A DNA stretch of 64,000 nt, from positions 310,001 to 374,000 of the forward strand of contig MU008181.1 of the NCBI GenBank assembly GCA_010909165.1, given 5' to 3'. Below the pieces are notes generated by a model. It did no database searches and had not been told where the DNA came from. It saw only the letters and a program-made list of their open reading frames with translations. The stretch comes from Anthoceros angustus. Lineage: Eukaryota; Streptophyta; Anthocerotopsida; Anthocerotales; Anthocerotaceae. The position numbers and the translations under genes were made by a program. Shown piece after piece: positions 10,557-20,965 of the stretch (the first letter of the stretch is position 1; each line of letters begins with the position of its first letter).

Positions 10557-10693
10557 TTGACGCCATTTGGCCTACCTTTTATTATCAGATGCGTAAAAGA
10601 GAATTCAAAGATTGATGGATGTCTTGACGCCATTTGGCCTACCTTTTATTATCAGATGCGTAAAAGAGAATTCAAAGATTGATGGATGTCTTG
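10557..10693. repeat. 67-bp perfect direct repeat, two copies
   Basis: The segment from 'ttgacgccatttggcctacc' through 'gattgatggatgtcttg' is present at 10557 and again at 10624 without spacer and without visible mismatches. It sits just beyond the retrotransposon remnant. A recent local duplication or an assembly stutter would both produce it. Confidence 0.9.
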
Positions 10694-11468
10694 CACGCTG
10701 ATTGCGCGAAGGGAAATCTTGGCGTGAGCAGTGACGTGCTACCCTATGCTAACAGCACGGTTTCATCACAGAGCGTGTTCTTTTCACATGACGTTAGCAG
10801 ACACGAAAAGGAAATAGAAAGAAGGCAGCAGCAGGTGTGCTTCGCCCTGCCTTCGTCTACCGCTTCGTACCGCCTTCCCAAGCCATTTGACTTGCGGCCC
10901 AAGCATCTGATCTGGGAGCCAAGTGGTACGGGCCGTGGCGGTTTGCCGCAGGCATCTATGGCGGGCCCAGTCTTCGCCTTGCTCCCAGCACCACTCAGCC
11001 TGTCCACTTGACATGGCTTCCTGTGCTGTGCTCGTGACTCGGTCTCGGCCGCAGCCCGCGCCTGTTCCTGGATTGCCTGGCCTGTTGGTGCAGGATTTCC
11101 CTAGTGCCGTGCCCGCACCGTGCCGTGCAATGTGCACCTTTGCTTGTGCTGTCTGAGACGTTTGTCGAATTCTTGCGTCCTTGCTGGAGCTAGCTGGTAT
11201 GGAGATCGCGGGAGGGAGACTTCCCGCTGGTTTGTCTGCATTTTCTTGTGTGATGAGCGGCAGCCCGGAGCTGTCTGTGCTGTAGAATCACGTTTGTCCA
11301 GGGCCCCGGGATCCATGGCTTCCGGATCACGTCAGGGAGGAGGTTCAAGCAGCTATCTCTTCGGTCGGGAGGAGCAGTCATGGAGCCCGTTCTCATATCA
11401 GGTCTGTTGTGCTGGTGAATGTGTTGGTGTTTGTAATGTAGAGACTGTAGTGTTGGAGTCTGAATTGT
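10694..11468. other. Intergenic, upstream of the GDU-like gene
   Basis: No domain-bearing frame on either strand. It probably contains the promoter, 5' UTR or an unrecognised first exon of the gene that follows. A pyrimidine-rich AG acceptor-like tract actually lies inside the following frame at about 11570-11580. Confidence 0.5.
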
Positions 11469-12335
11469 GTGGAATGGTTGTTGGAATGTGTAGATGGCGC
11501 TCTCCCCGCTCGGGGGAGCGAAGGAGGAGTGCAAGGCAGGCGAATCCTGGCATCTGTGCCAACCTCTCCTCCTCCTCCCAGAGTGTGCACTGACTACACC
11601 ACGGGACAGACCTATCCTTGCTATCCGCAGCAGTACCCGGTTTTGGTGATCGTGGTGGCGGGCCTTGTTTCCATGTTGTTTCTTATAAGCGTGGCTTTCC
11701 TGATGCTTTACTGCTCCTACTACAAGCGAAGAGATTTGAGACTCGAGGGTTCGAGTCCTGCGTCTCAAGTGGCTCCTGCCAATGCGGTTGCGTCTGCGTC
11801 TGCGTCTGCTGCCGGCCCTGACTCCACGGCGTACGATGATTTGGTGCTTGTGTACATGCCTGGAGACGAGTTGGCTGTCTTTGCACGACCAGCTCCTTTC
11901 ACGGGAGACTCGGCTTCCGGCGAGGCTTCCTTGAAGGAAAAAATAAGCAGCTCGAATGGAGAGGTGGAGCAAGGTGATCACACTTCTGGAGCTGCGGCGG
12001 TGAAGGAATGTGATGTGGAGGCGTCTCCCGACGGCCAGGATACAGCTCGAGAGCCTAAGCGGAATATTGTCCGCAGCCTCTCATTGTCGAACCATAGAAG
12101 TTTCAGGTTCCAGGAGCTCGGTGCTTCGTCTTCTTCGTCCGCAAGAGAAGTTTTCAGGTTTTCCACAAGGCATGCAAGTTTCAGATTTGAGCGTGATATA
12201 AGTGTTGCTTTAGAATTGGAAGGAACTAGAAGCTTTTCCTTCCCAAGACGGGCAGATGCAGCTCTTTCTGGCAGCCCTTTTCCTCAAGGCGCAAGAACAG
12301 TTGATCATCAGGCCTTGCTGTTGCCAGAAATGTGA
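11469..12335 (+). CDS. Single-pass membrane protein, GLUTAMINE DUMPER-like, up to 288 aa
   Basis: The frame encodes a short Tyr/Pro-rich segment, one strong transmembrane helix ('VIVVAGLVSMLFLISVAFLM', about residues 59-78) ending in 'LYCSYYKRR', then a variable linker and 'LVLVYMPGDELAVFARPAP'. This layout resembles plant GLUTAMINE DUMPER proteins, which have one TM helix ending in a Cys-Ser-Tyr-Trp-like segment followed by a VIMAGD-type motif, and which influence amino-acid export at the plasma membrane. The Ser/Arg-rich tail of about 120 residues is longer than usual for the family. The first 35 residues look unlike a signal or GDU start, and 'cctcctcccag' at about 11571 resembles a 3' splice site. 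The true gene may therefore begin in an upstream exon, with this frame as the last exon. A generic TM protein is the alternative. Confidence 0.55.
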   Translation: MEWLLECVDGALPARGSEGGVQGRRILASVPTSPPPPRVCTDYTTGQTYPCYPQQYPVLVIVVAGLVSMLFLISVAFLMLYCSYYKRRDLRLEGSSPASQVAPANAVASASASAAGPDSTAYDDLVLVYMPGDELAVFARPAPFTGDSASGEASLKEKISSSNGEVEQGDHTSGAAAVKECDVEASPDGQDTAREPKRNIVRSLSLSNHRSFRFQELGASSSSSAREVFRFSTRHASFRFERDISVALELEGTRSFSFPRRADAALSGSPFPQGARTVDHQALLLPEM

Positions 12336-12680
12336 TACTGGCTAGCGCGGATGGAAGGTGAAGCTTGGTGTGATTCGTTTTGTAGAGAAGTGGCAGCAAT
12401 GGAAACTGCCGTGCTTTACAGTCATTTATCTACACTTGTATGTGTTTATTGCCATAGCTTTGAGCTTTTCTGAAGACTGCACGTGAGCATTCTCAAACAT
12501 CCTTCTTCCTCCCTCGCCGAGGTTCTCGAAGTTTTCGGAATATGCACACAGGCATCTAAGCATACTCCTTGCTGTTGATTTTACGGGCGACGACTGGAAT
12601 GCTCCTTCAGTGAGGTAAGGAGAGTCACATCGAAGTCTTGCGAAGCTGAACGCGTGTTGTCGGATTGGCCGCTTTGTTTC
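12336..12680. other. Convergent 3' intergenic region
   Basis: Separates the stop of the GDU-like gene from the stop of the minus-strand BAHD gene. Both genes converge here, so it should hold both 3' UTRs. No coding or RNA feature recognised. Confidence 0.6.
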
Positions 12681-14198
12681 TCAGAATTTGCAGACTTCTT
12701 GCCTGAAGATATCCATCGCAGCAGGCGGCAGGCTGATGAGAACGTTGATGCTCTTCCTCTCCCTCCCGTGAGAGAGGAACAGCACGGCCTCACGCTCCGG
12801 GAGATTAGCAGGGCCCGTTTGCACCGGCTCACCCCACCCGAAATTGGTGGTGTGGAACTCCAGCCTTGACCATGTGGTGATCACCAGTGTTGCAACCAGA
12901 GCCGGCCTCGCCCTGGTCACTTCGAAGAAATCAATGGCGGATCTGATGTAGTCTCCGGTGATCATGGCTATGGCGTCCTTCACCAGCCCCACGGCGTGGG
13001 ACAGCGGGCGCTGTGTGAGCTCCGAGGCCGTGGTTATGGCGTACGCCAGTGCGATTCCGTTGCCAACGAAGCCCTTGGGAAGAGGAGGTTCCAGGCGGTT
13101 GCGTCCGTCCACTGCGAAGAGGAGCTTTGTCAGCTGATCCCCCTTCATGCCCATGGCTCGTGTCCGAGCTCTCCAGATGTGCGCTGCCAGGCTCTCGAAG
13201 GTGGTGACTTTGGTGGTTGGAGCAGGTTTCTCCTCAACGCTCGCCGCCTTCTTCAGAGCCTCCAGTTCCTCGGCGGTGAACCAGAAGAAGGCGTTTTCCA
13301 AGCCCTCGTCCTGGAGCAGCAGGTTCTTCTCCTCGGACAGATCTTCGATTTCTGTGAACTCACCGTGCGTGTATCTGACTTCCGGAGGGTTCCGCTGCCG
13401 GAGAATGCTCCTGTCCAGGACTGGTGGCACGCTCAAGGCCTTCTCCCCTCGGGCCAGCTCTGCCCAGGAGTTGACGAAGTTCATGGCGCCCACACCATCG
13501 AACAGGCAGTGGTTGTTGCTCAGTCCCAGCACCCAGCCCCCGCACTTGAATTTGGTCACCTTCAGATCACGCACACGGTGTGAAGACCTGGAGCAGGAGA
13601 CGTATTAAATCACCGGCTAGCAAGCTCTTGCTCTCACCTGGATGACCAGCGGAGGAATCTGAAGAATGTTGGCGGCTCCAGGAACGGCGTACACCAGCTT
13701 CTTGCTCACCTGCACATTCGGTTTGCTCACATCGTACCCGAGCTCCGCCAGGGACAGGTTTGCCTCCGCCTCCACGAACACCACGCCATCTCCTGTGAGT
13801 TTGATGTCCAGCTTTCCCTCCTTGCTGATGCCCAGCCTTCCTGTGACTGGGTAGTAGAAGACCAAGAGTTTAGCCAGGGCTTCCTTGAGCACACGAGCCG
13901 GGTCTGGATGTTGCTTCGGGACAGCAGGTTTCCCGTTTGCTGTGCCGCCATTCTCTGTCGCACCGTCGTGGTTATCTGCGTTACCAGGTGTTGTGTTGCG
14001 GTCGTCCTCTGGAACCGGCAGGATGTGAGGCTGCTGCTGAGCCTGGAAAAAGTAAAGCGTTTCTACCATCACGGCAATGTTCTGGTCGAGGTTGCTGAGG
14101 AAGAATTCGCCCTGGTTCTCCTTGACTGGTTCTGCAGGCACCACCAGCTCAGGCTCCCCGAGCAGAGTTACCTGCAGTGGTGGGTGATCGGAACCCAT
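12681..14198 (-). CDS. BAHD acyltransferase (BAHD-1), two exons
   Basis: BAHD enzymes transfer an acyl group from acyl-CoA to an alcohol or amine in the cytosol. Exon 1 runs from ATG at 14198 (an upstream in-frame ATG lies at 14270) to CAG at 13638. The intron is 13560-13637 (78 bp, GT-AG), and exon 2 is 13559-12681. Together they encode about 480 residues, the normal family length. Exon 1 carries 'FFLSNLDQNIAVMVETLYFF' and 'YPVTGRLG'. Exon 2 opens with 'VTKFKCGGWVLGLSNNHCLF' and contains the catalytic HxxxD as HCLFD, then 'TFESLAAHIWRARTRA'. The structural DFGWG motif reads NFGWG. The intron falls exactly at the 'Q|VTKF' junction, as in BAHD-2 (16875-18639). Substrate cannot be assigned: hydroxycinnamoyl or fatty-alcohol acylation are possibilities from the family only. 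Confidence 0.92.
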
Positions 14199-14270
14199 TT
14201 TTTCCCTGATGTGTTCTGCAGGCCACAAACTTTCAATGGATGAGCTCTCTGATTTCCTGGACCACAACAT

Positions 14271-16868
14271 TTCTATTCACAAAATATTGGTCAACTGCAG
14301 ATCTTCGCTCCATATTGGATGGAGGATTGTTCCACCTACTTCTTGCACCGGAGTCCCAAACTTTGCCTGTTGGCTACCGAGCTCAGGTGACGAAAATGTC
14401 TGAAGTTGGAATGGCAGAGTCGAGGAGGAATGTGCCCAAGAACTTCGGTCCAACGGATCGGGAAGCTTGCCTGAATGGAGAGAGCTGGCGTGGTTGGTAC
14501 GAGGGGCTTCAGATGACTCAGTGGTAGGACAGAATCGGACCTCAGGGCTTTTAAACATGGCGAGTGGAGCGGTCCAGCTCCGCTCCACCCATTACTAAAC
14601 CGTATGTTCTCTCGAGGACTAAAGTGCATGCCTGCGAGGAGCCGGTACACTACCAGCAGATGGACAAGGGCCCCGTGAACGCGTTTCTGGCGCTGTCAGA
14701 AAGCTGTCAAATTTGTGAAGGAGACAATGTGACTTCTGTTTGGAGCTGTGGCCCTGTGGCAGAGGCGCAACGACCCAACCACTTCGAGCAGACTCTGGTA
14801 ATGGAGACATATATGTAAGCGTCTCTCCAGGATGGATTCGATTTGAATGTCTCCTGATTCTCTACAGTTATTAATGTGCTCCCAAGCGCTTGGTCGGATT
14901 CCTCAAATCAGTGGAGGGCACGTTTTTCTCTTTCGTGTGTCATGCAAAGGAGGTTCCCATTGATGCAGCATCTGGGTTGATTGTGGGGACGGAGTGTTCA
15001 AAGATTAGAGCAGAGGGGAGAGAGTGGCATTATCGGGTATGTATCACGTTTTTAGGCCATGTTGAACAGTAGTGGGTGCCCGGACCCGGCCCCAGGTGAT
15101 TCTTTGCCTAGAAGGGTTTGTAGCTTTGGGGACACTTCGTCTCTCATGCGAGTACGACTGACGTGGTTTACACATGCATTGCAGAGATGTCCTGGTGTTG
15201 CAAGTGTGTAAGCGCTGGCTGGCGACGGATGCGTGACTCGTCAAGACCAGTGTGTGCTCTGAAGATGAAGACCTTGAGGCACGTACTGTACATGGTATGG
15301 GATGACTCCAACTATGCTTTCGGTTTGTACGCTAGGAGGGAAAGAGCCTTTAATTCACATCCGCTTCATGATTCCCAGCCAGTGATGTAATGGTAGCCAA
15401 TAGCAGCACCAGTCCAAGCTGTGGATGGGCCCAGCGAGTTGGTGGTGGGTTGGTGAGCCACATGGTGACTTGCCTTGTACCGCTGAGTACATCTTTACAG
15501 CCCCACTTAAGCCCATTAATGGAGAGCAGATCTGTCCTGAAGAGTTGTTGAACTCATCATGCTCATCGCAAGGTGATTAGCCGAACGTGTTCTTGAGAGC
15601 TTAAGACGTTGTTGCTGCTTCTCCCATAAGGTGAGCCCGATCTGCATTCGGAGAGACGCAAGACAGTGATTGCGTAGGAGGAGGGTTCGTGCCTTGTCTT
15701 GAGAGCCGGTCCATTCAATACCGTGGTTTGTGTGCCTTGGTGAGCACTCGGTGGTCGAGTCTGTGAGTTGGTGTATGTCAGCTTTTTGGGCCCTGGAGCT
15801 GACGTTGCTACGTCGACACTGCTCTCCCTCCAGTTTCAGGATATCCATGGGTGGCGATTCGAAGCTTCTCCGCTCCTGATTCTCAGTTGTGGGAACCACT
15901 TCCCACATCTGAGAATTGCGGGGGAGAAGCTCCGATCCACGCCCAAGTTCCGACTTGATGCAAGAATGGACAGGTGTACCAGATTCTTGAGATGGCGCGA
16001 CCCAGTGATCGGTTACTGCGAACTATGGTGAGCTCGCTTTTCATCCAACACCAATTTCATTCTGTTGCTGTCAGATGTGACTCAGTAAGGTGTTGGGTGG
16101 AGTGCTTCTTGTGATAGGATGTGGCAATTCTTCCAAGAGCGGCTTCCGTCAACGAGCGCGAGGTGCCACCTGCGAGACATCTTTTGTCGCTTGTGTTTGA
16201 AAAAGCACCAGTGTCCTAGTCTCAATTATTTGAACATCAGGCTCCTTCTGAGCGAAAGGAGACATGATGTGGACGGCTTGCTAGGCAGATGCGCTTGTCA
16301 CATTTTCCTTCATGCTTCTTCATCTTCGGTCACCCACCTTGTAATGGTTCATGCAGCTGAAGTAACATGATCCTGTTCTGGAGTGGTGAGCAGCAGCCAT
16401 TTCTGGTGTCAGTCTCCCACAGGCCCCGCATAGTGGTTGCTCACATTGTAATCCTAACACAACCAAGTGTCTCCATCATCCGGATCATGTCTCCTCAGCC
16501 TCTTTCTGCACCATCCGTGCCCATGGAATTCGTGAGCTCCTGAGGACTCTTGTGAATATATTTGATTCTGGAGATATTGTGGTGTGGTGGCCACAACATT
16601 CCCTGCACTTGTAGCAAAGGACGTAAGCAGGGAAGGTATGGACTTGTGCAATCTTTACATGTGTTATAAAAATAATGCACCCTCATTCCAGCAGGGTGAG
16701 AACATGGAGATAGCAGTTGGCGGTGAAGCCGACCGAGACCGAGACCAATCCAGTACACGAGCGGTTCACTACCAGCGCCAATGCGCCAATTTAAGCACCA
16801 GGCAGCTTATTTGGAGCGCCTTAATTAACCCTACGCTCCGGGGGCCAATAGGTGGAAGAATTCATTCA
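14271..16868. other. Intergenic between the two BAHD genes
   Basis: About 2.6 kb with only short frames that lack recognisable domains. It includes the promoter of BAHD-1 (right after 14270) and the 3' flank of BAHD-2. The one structured element I see is a long imperfect hairpin at about 15860-15929. Confidence 0.6.
15860..15929. other. Long imperfect inverted repeat (hairpin)
   Basis: Inner arms at 15879-15895 and 15900-15916 pair over 17 bp with one mismatch (ATTCTCAGtTGTGGGAA against TTCCCACAtCTGAGAAT) around a 4-base loop. The outer flanks (GAAGCTTCTCC and GGAGAAGCTCC) extend the stem to roughly 33 bp with a small internal bulge. The size suits a transcribed stem-loop such as a small-RNA precursor or a decayed MITE, but no expression evidence is available. 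Confidence 0.6.
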
Positions 16869-16874
16869 TCTCTT

Positions 16875-18639
16875 CTAAATCTGAACAAACTTCTCGAACT
16901 TGTCCATCTCATGCGGCAGCAGGGAGATGACGACGTTCAAGCCTCCCGCAGGCCTGGCGGTCGGCAAGAGCAGCACGAATTCCGTCATGGAGCTCACGAT
17001 CGGGCCCGCAAACACAGGCTTCCCCCACCCGAAATCCACCTGGTAGAAAGGCAGCTTCCACCAGGCGGAGATGAAGACCCCGCCGGGCAGCGCGGGAATG
17101 CCCCGGTGCACCTCCCACCAGTCCAATGACGACCTCACGTACTCGTCCGTCACCCTGCCGATGGCGCTCTGCACCTTCTCCACGCAGAAGGTGAGCGGCT
17201 TCTCCTTGAGCTCCTGGAACGTGGCCCTGGCGCAGGCCGAGAAGACGGCGTTGCAGCACAAAGCCCTCGGCAGCGGCGGGCTCATCCGCCCCCGTATGTC
17301 CACCGCGAACAGCAAGGTCGCGGGCGCGGTCGGCGCCGGGCAGTCCACCGCCCTGCTCCTCGCCTGCCAGATGTGCGAGGCCAAAGCTTCGAACGTCGAT
17401 ACCTTGTTCACGCTCCCTTTGCTGTGGAAGCCATTGATCTCGACGCTGCCGTGGCCATTGCTGTCGTTGCCGCTGCTTTTGTTGGCACTGCCGTTGCTAT
17501 TGCCGTCGTTGTTGCTGTTGCCATTGGTGTGGCCATCGCTGTTGCCATGGCTGTGGCCGTTGCTGTGGCCGTTAGGGTCGTTGATTTGGTAGCCATTTCC
17601 ATGGCCATTGCTAGGTTTTACAATATCCTGTTTGCCAGGCTCCGGCTCCGGCTCCCGCTCCCGCTCCGGCTCCTCCTCCTGCTCCCGGCCCGCGGCCTTC
17701 TTCTTGAGATGATTCAGCGCGTCCTCGGGGAAATGGAACACTCTGTAGATGTGACGCTGCGAGGCATGGAGATCTTGGAGCTTGCCGTTGGCGACATCCG
17801 CGGTGGTGAAGGGGTTGGAGGCGGCCAGCATGGCGATGTCCTCCGGGGAGATGTACTCGGGGTGGTCGAAGCGGATCTGAGGCGGCTCCCGCGCGCGCAG
17901 CAGCGTCCGGTCGTGGACTGGGAACACCACCATGTCCCCGCCCTTGCAGAAGGAGGTGAAGTTGGTGAGGAAATCTATGGCGCCGATGCCGTCGTAGTTG
18001 ATGTGGCCCATGGTGAAGCCCACCGCGAATCCCCCGCACCGGAACCTCGTCACCTGCATCCATCACCACACACCCATTCACCATCCACATTCACCTACGG
18101 TCGTCAACTTCACGACCGAGCTCGCACGCTCGACTGCCTATATACCTCACCTGCACCATGAGCAGCGGGACGTCGGTGATCTTGGCCGCGCCCCATGCCT
18201 GCGGCACCAACGTGCGGAACGCGGGATTGGGAATGGTGACGTCCCCCAGATGGGCCAGGCGGAGCTCGGTGTCGGCCTCTCCGAACTGCGCGCCGGCCCC
18301 GTTGCAGTCCACCTCCAGCCTGCGCTCGGCCGCGTTCAGCCGGAGCCTGCCGGCCAGGAACTGGTAATGCACCAGCACCTTCTTCAGGGCCTCGCGCAGG
18401 GTGCTGGCCACGCCGAGGCTGGGCTTGTCGGGATCGGCGCGGTAGAAATACACCGTCTCCACCGAGAACGCCAGGACTTGGTCGATGTTGGAGAGGAAGA
18501 GCGGAGCATTCACCCCGTCCCCGGGAGAAGCAGGCTTGATGAGCTCGGGATCGGCCAGCTTCACCGGGAGCTCGGCCAGCTCGGGGGGCGCCCCCGCCAC
18601 CACCCGCCGCCCCTTGCCGCCGCCGCCGCCGCCTTGCAT
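16875..18639 (-). CDS. BAHD acyltransferase (BAHD-2) with a large low-complexity insertion
   Basis: Exon 1 is 18639-18151, the GT-AG intron 18054-18150 (97 bp), and exon 2 18053-16875. The intron is at the same codon junction as in BAHD-1. The protein starts with a Gly-rich leader, then 'LFLSNIDQVLAFSVETVYFY' and 'HYQFLAGRL'. Exon 2 has 'QVTRFRCGGFAVGFTMGHIN' and the catalytic HxxxD as HINYD, then 'TFEALASHIWQARSRA' and an intact DFGWG ('QVDFGWGKPVFAGP'). Cytosolic acyl-CoA-dependent acyl transfer is expected; the acceptor is unknown. Unusually, about 95 residues separate 'LKKKAA' from 'STFEAL', where BAHD-1 has about 14. The extra block is an Arg/Glu/Pro run followed by an Asn/Gly/His/Ser-rich run (17445-17690). 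The total of about 555 residues exceeds the family norm of 430-480. Confidence 0.92.
17445..17690 (-). repeat. Low-complexity coding insertion in BAHD-2
   Basis: About 18 codons of an acidic/basic run (E, P, R) followed by about 56 codons dominated by Asn, Gly, His and Ser. The DNA is built from near-tandem triplets such as ggc/aac/cat on the coding strand. It lies in the linker that joins the two BAHD lobes, so it could be tolerated as a disordered loop. It also opens long hydrophobic frames on the opposite strand, which are artefacts of composition. Confidence 0.85.
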
Positions 18640-19880
18640 TGCTGCAGCTTCAGGATCCGGGGGCGAGGCGTGGGGGAGAGGGATGGATGGATTCGAGAAT
18701 CAAGAATCGAGAATCGGCGGATGGATCGGTGCAGGAGAGTGCGGGGGAGAGGAGTCCGGGGGACGGGCTTTTGAAAGACGCCACAGCCGGGTGGGGAAGT
18801 TGAGATGTCACAGCGCAGGGCCCCCTGGCTTTACCTGTCAGCCGGGCTGGTGAACGGCGGGAGCTGGCTGTGGCGAGGTCGGGTGTGTCGCAGTAGTGCG
18901 TAGCGTACGCGCGCGCCCCCCATTCCATCAATCCCGACTGCACGGTCGGACGATCCATCCTCCCGGGCTGGTCATCTGTACCGGGGGCATTAAGGGGGAG
19001 GTTAATGGCGATGCGGGCGGCAGGACAGGCTTGGGGCTGGTGAATGCAACGCCATTATCGGGCACACTCGGTCGCAGTCGCGTCTGTGAAGGGGCCAGTG
19101 GCAAAGCGGATTCGGATCGGCCCACCTGCAAGTTGCAGGGGATGGTCTAGCGCTGGCTCGGAGTTGATGGATCCACGGATGGCCGAACTGCTCTGGGACT
19201 GGTCTGACGCCACCGGTGGCCTCTGGCTCTGCAGAGCGCACTGCCATGGGCTCTGGCCTGGTGGTAGCTGCAGTAGGTATAGCGTGGCTTTGGAGCTTTG
19301 CCTAAGGGCAAAGCTGCACTTCACGGGGGCCCCATGACAGCTGCTGCGTCAACCTCATGGCAGCCTTTGTGAGCGGAAGAGTGCGCTTCCCAGGGACCAG
19401 TCGGCTTGCTGCTGCTGCTGCTGCGGTTATGGCTCCACTCGGGGAATTTATTTCGATCTTCTCGCATGCTTGCGGCCGCGTACAACACACCGACTTGTGG
19501 ACGTACCCGCAGATGGATGATCCCGGACGAGTGTGCTAGATTTATTGCAACCTTGGATGCCAGCCTGGTCGCGTCTGCTGTGCCATCCCTGTCCTCGCGC
19601 CTGCCTTCCATGTACTTTTCTAGCTCTGATTTCGCACGCGCTTGACACCTCACAAATCCACAACGCGAGTCTATCTAGGATTCTGGAGCCTAGGCATGGC
19701 AACAGCGACCGTCGTGTTTTCCCACCTCCATCCAGGCTAAGCTATCAGGGTGGCCTGGGGCATGGACCGGTTTGTAGCTAAACTCGATACATATCTATAT
19801 AGACTAGAAGAAGAAAAAGAATTTTATTTAAGTCCACTAAGGACGTATTTCCGTCATGGCACTTGGTACTTAACAACTTG
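18640..19880. other. Intergenic, upstream of BAHD-2
   Basis: Contains the presumed BAHD-2 promoter (18640-19000). I recognise no gene, RNA or transposon in it; short frames on both strands carry no domain. Confidence 0.55.
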
Positions 19881-20070
19881 TACCATAGTATGCCTAAGCT
19901 ACTTGCACCAAAGGCATCCATTCCCTTTAAGCACCCCATCTAAGTACCGATCCAAGCGCAGGATGCTTACTTGTATCATGGTATGCCTAAGCTACTGGCA
20001 CCAAGGGCATCCATTCCCTTTAGGCACCCCATCTAAGTACCGATCCAAGCGCGATAAGCACGTTCTTATA
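19863..20070. repeat. Dispersed repeat copy 2 containing two 93-bp tandem units
   Basis: Begins with the 'ttggtacttaacaacttgta' core shared with 7281 and 22301. It then carries two units starting 'tgcctaagctact' at 19891 and 19984, each running through 'aggcatccattcccttt' and 'caccccatctaagtaccgat'. The same tail, in one copy, follows the core at 22301. No protein is encoded. Confidence 0.8.
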
Positions 20071-20509
20071 AATGTGTATCAAAGCTCAGAGATGGAAGTT
20101 TTTCCTTTTCTCCCTTTGATGGTAAAGTAAGACTAAGTCCATGAGCTTATTATCTCAGGTCGGAACAAGCTTCATATCGAAAAAGGAGCGAGCTACATTA
20201 TGTCCATTTGGCCTAAGCCATTTGGACACCATATGTATAGATAAAAAGTCCCTCCTAAAACAGCTACCTATATTCTTTATATTTGTCCGGTTTATCCATC
20301 CCCCGTCCTTCGCGTCCTCCGCCAGCTACAAAAATCATCCCCCATGTTGCCAGATCGAAGGGGTTACCATGACCCACATACCTTCTCTAATTCTTCCCAT
20401 CATCACAATCTCGTCAATTCATACTCTCGCACTCCAAACCAAAAATCAAATATTATAGTTCTTCAAGGAGGGACATCCAAACATGGGTTCATTGGAACTC
20501 CCCACTTAA

Positions 20510-20965
20510 ACATCGATCAGTGCTCGGATGGGGTGCTATCCGTCCCCAGCTTTACAGGCCTATGGGACTATCAGTTGTAACTATCAATGCTCAGATGGGG
20601 TGCTATCCATCCCCAGCCAGTTGTAACTATCGGTGCTCAGATGGGTTCTGTCCATCGCCAGCCAGTTGTAACTATTTGTGCTCAGATGGGGTGCTATCCA
20701 TCCCCAGCCAATTGTAACTATCGGTGCTCAGATGGGTGTCGTCCATCGCCAGCCAGTTGTAACTATTTGTGCTCAGATGGGGTGCTATCCATCCCCAGCC
20801 AATTGTAACTATCGGTGCTCAGATGGGTGTCGTCCATCGCCAGCCAGTTGTAACTATCTATGCTCAGATGGGGTACTATCCATCTCGAGCTTAACAGGCC
20901 TGTCAGTTGTAACTATCAGTGCTCAGATGCGGTGCTATCCATCTCCAGCTTAACAGGCCTGTGGG
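20510..20965. repeat. 45/91-bp minisatellite
   Basis: The motif 'gtgctcagatggggtgctat' followed by 'ccatccccagccagttgtaactat' recurs about every 45-46 bp (20588, 20634, 20679, 20725, 20770, 20816, 20861 and so on). Two variants alternate (ggggtgctatcc and gggtgtcgtcc), giving a 91-bp higher-order unit. Confidence 0.9.

Noticed and set aside
17071-18161. Plus-strand frames with Leu- or Val-rich hydrophobic runs
   Set aside because: They are the antisense of the Asn/Gly/His/Ser-rich insertion of BAHD-2, whose exons have clear family motifs.
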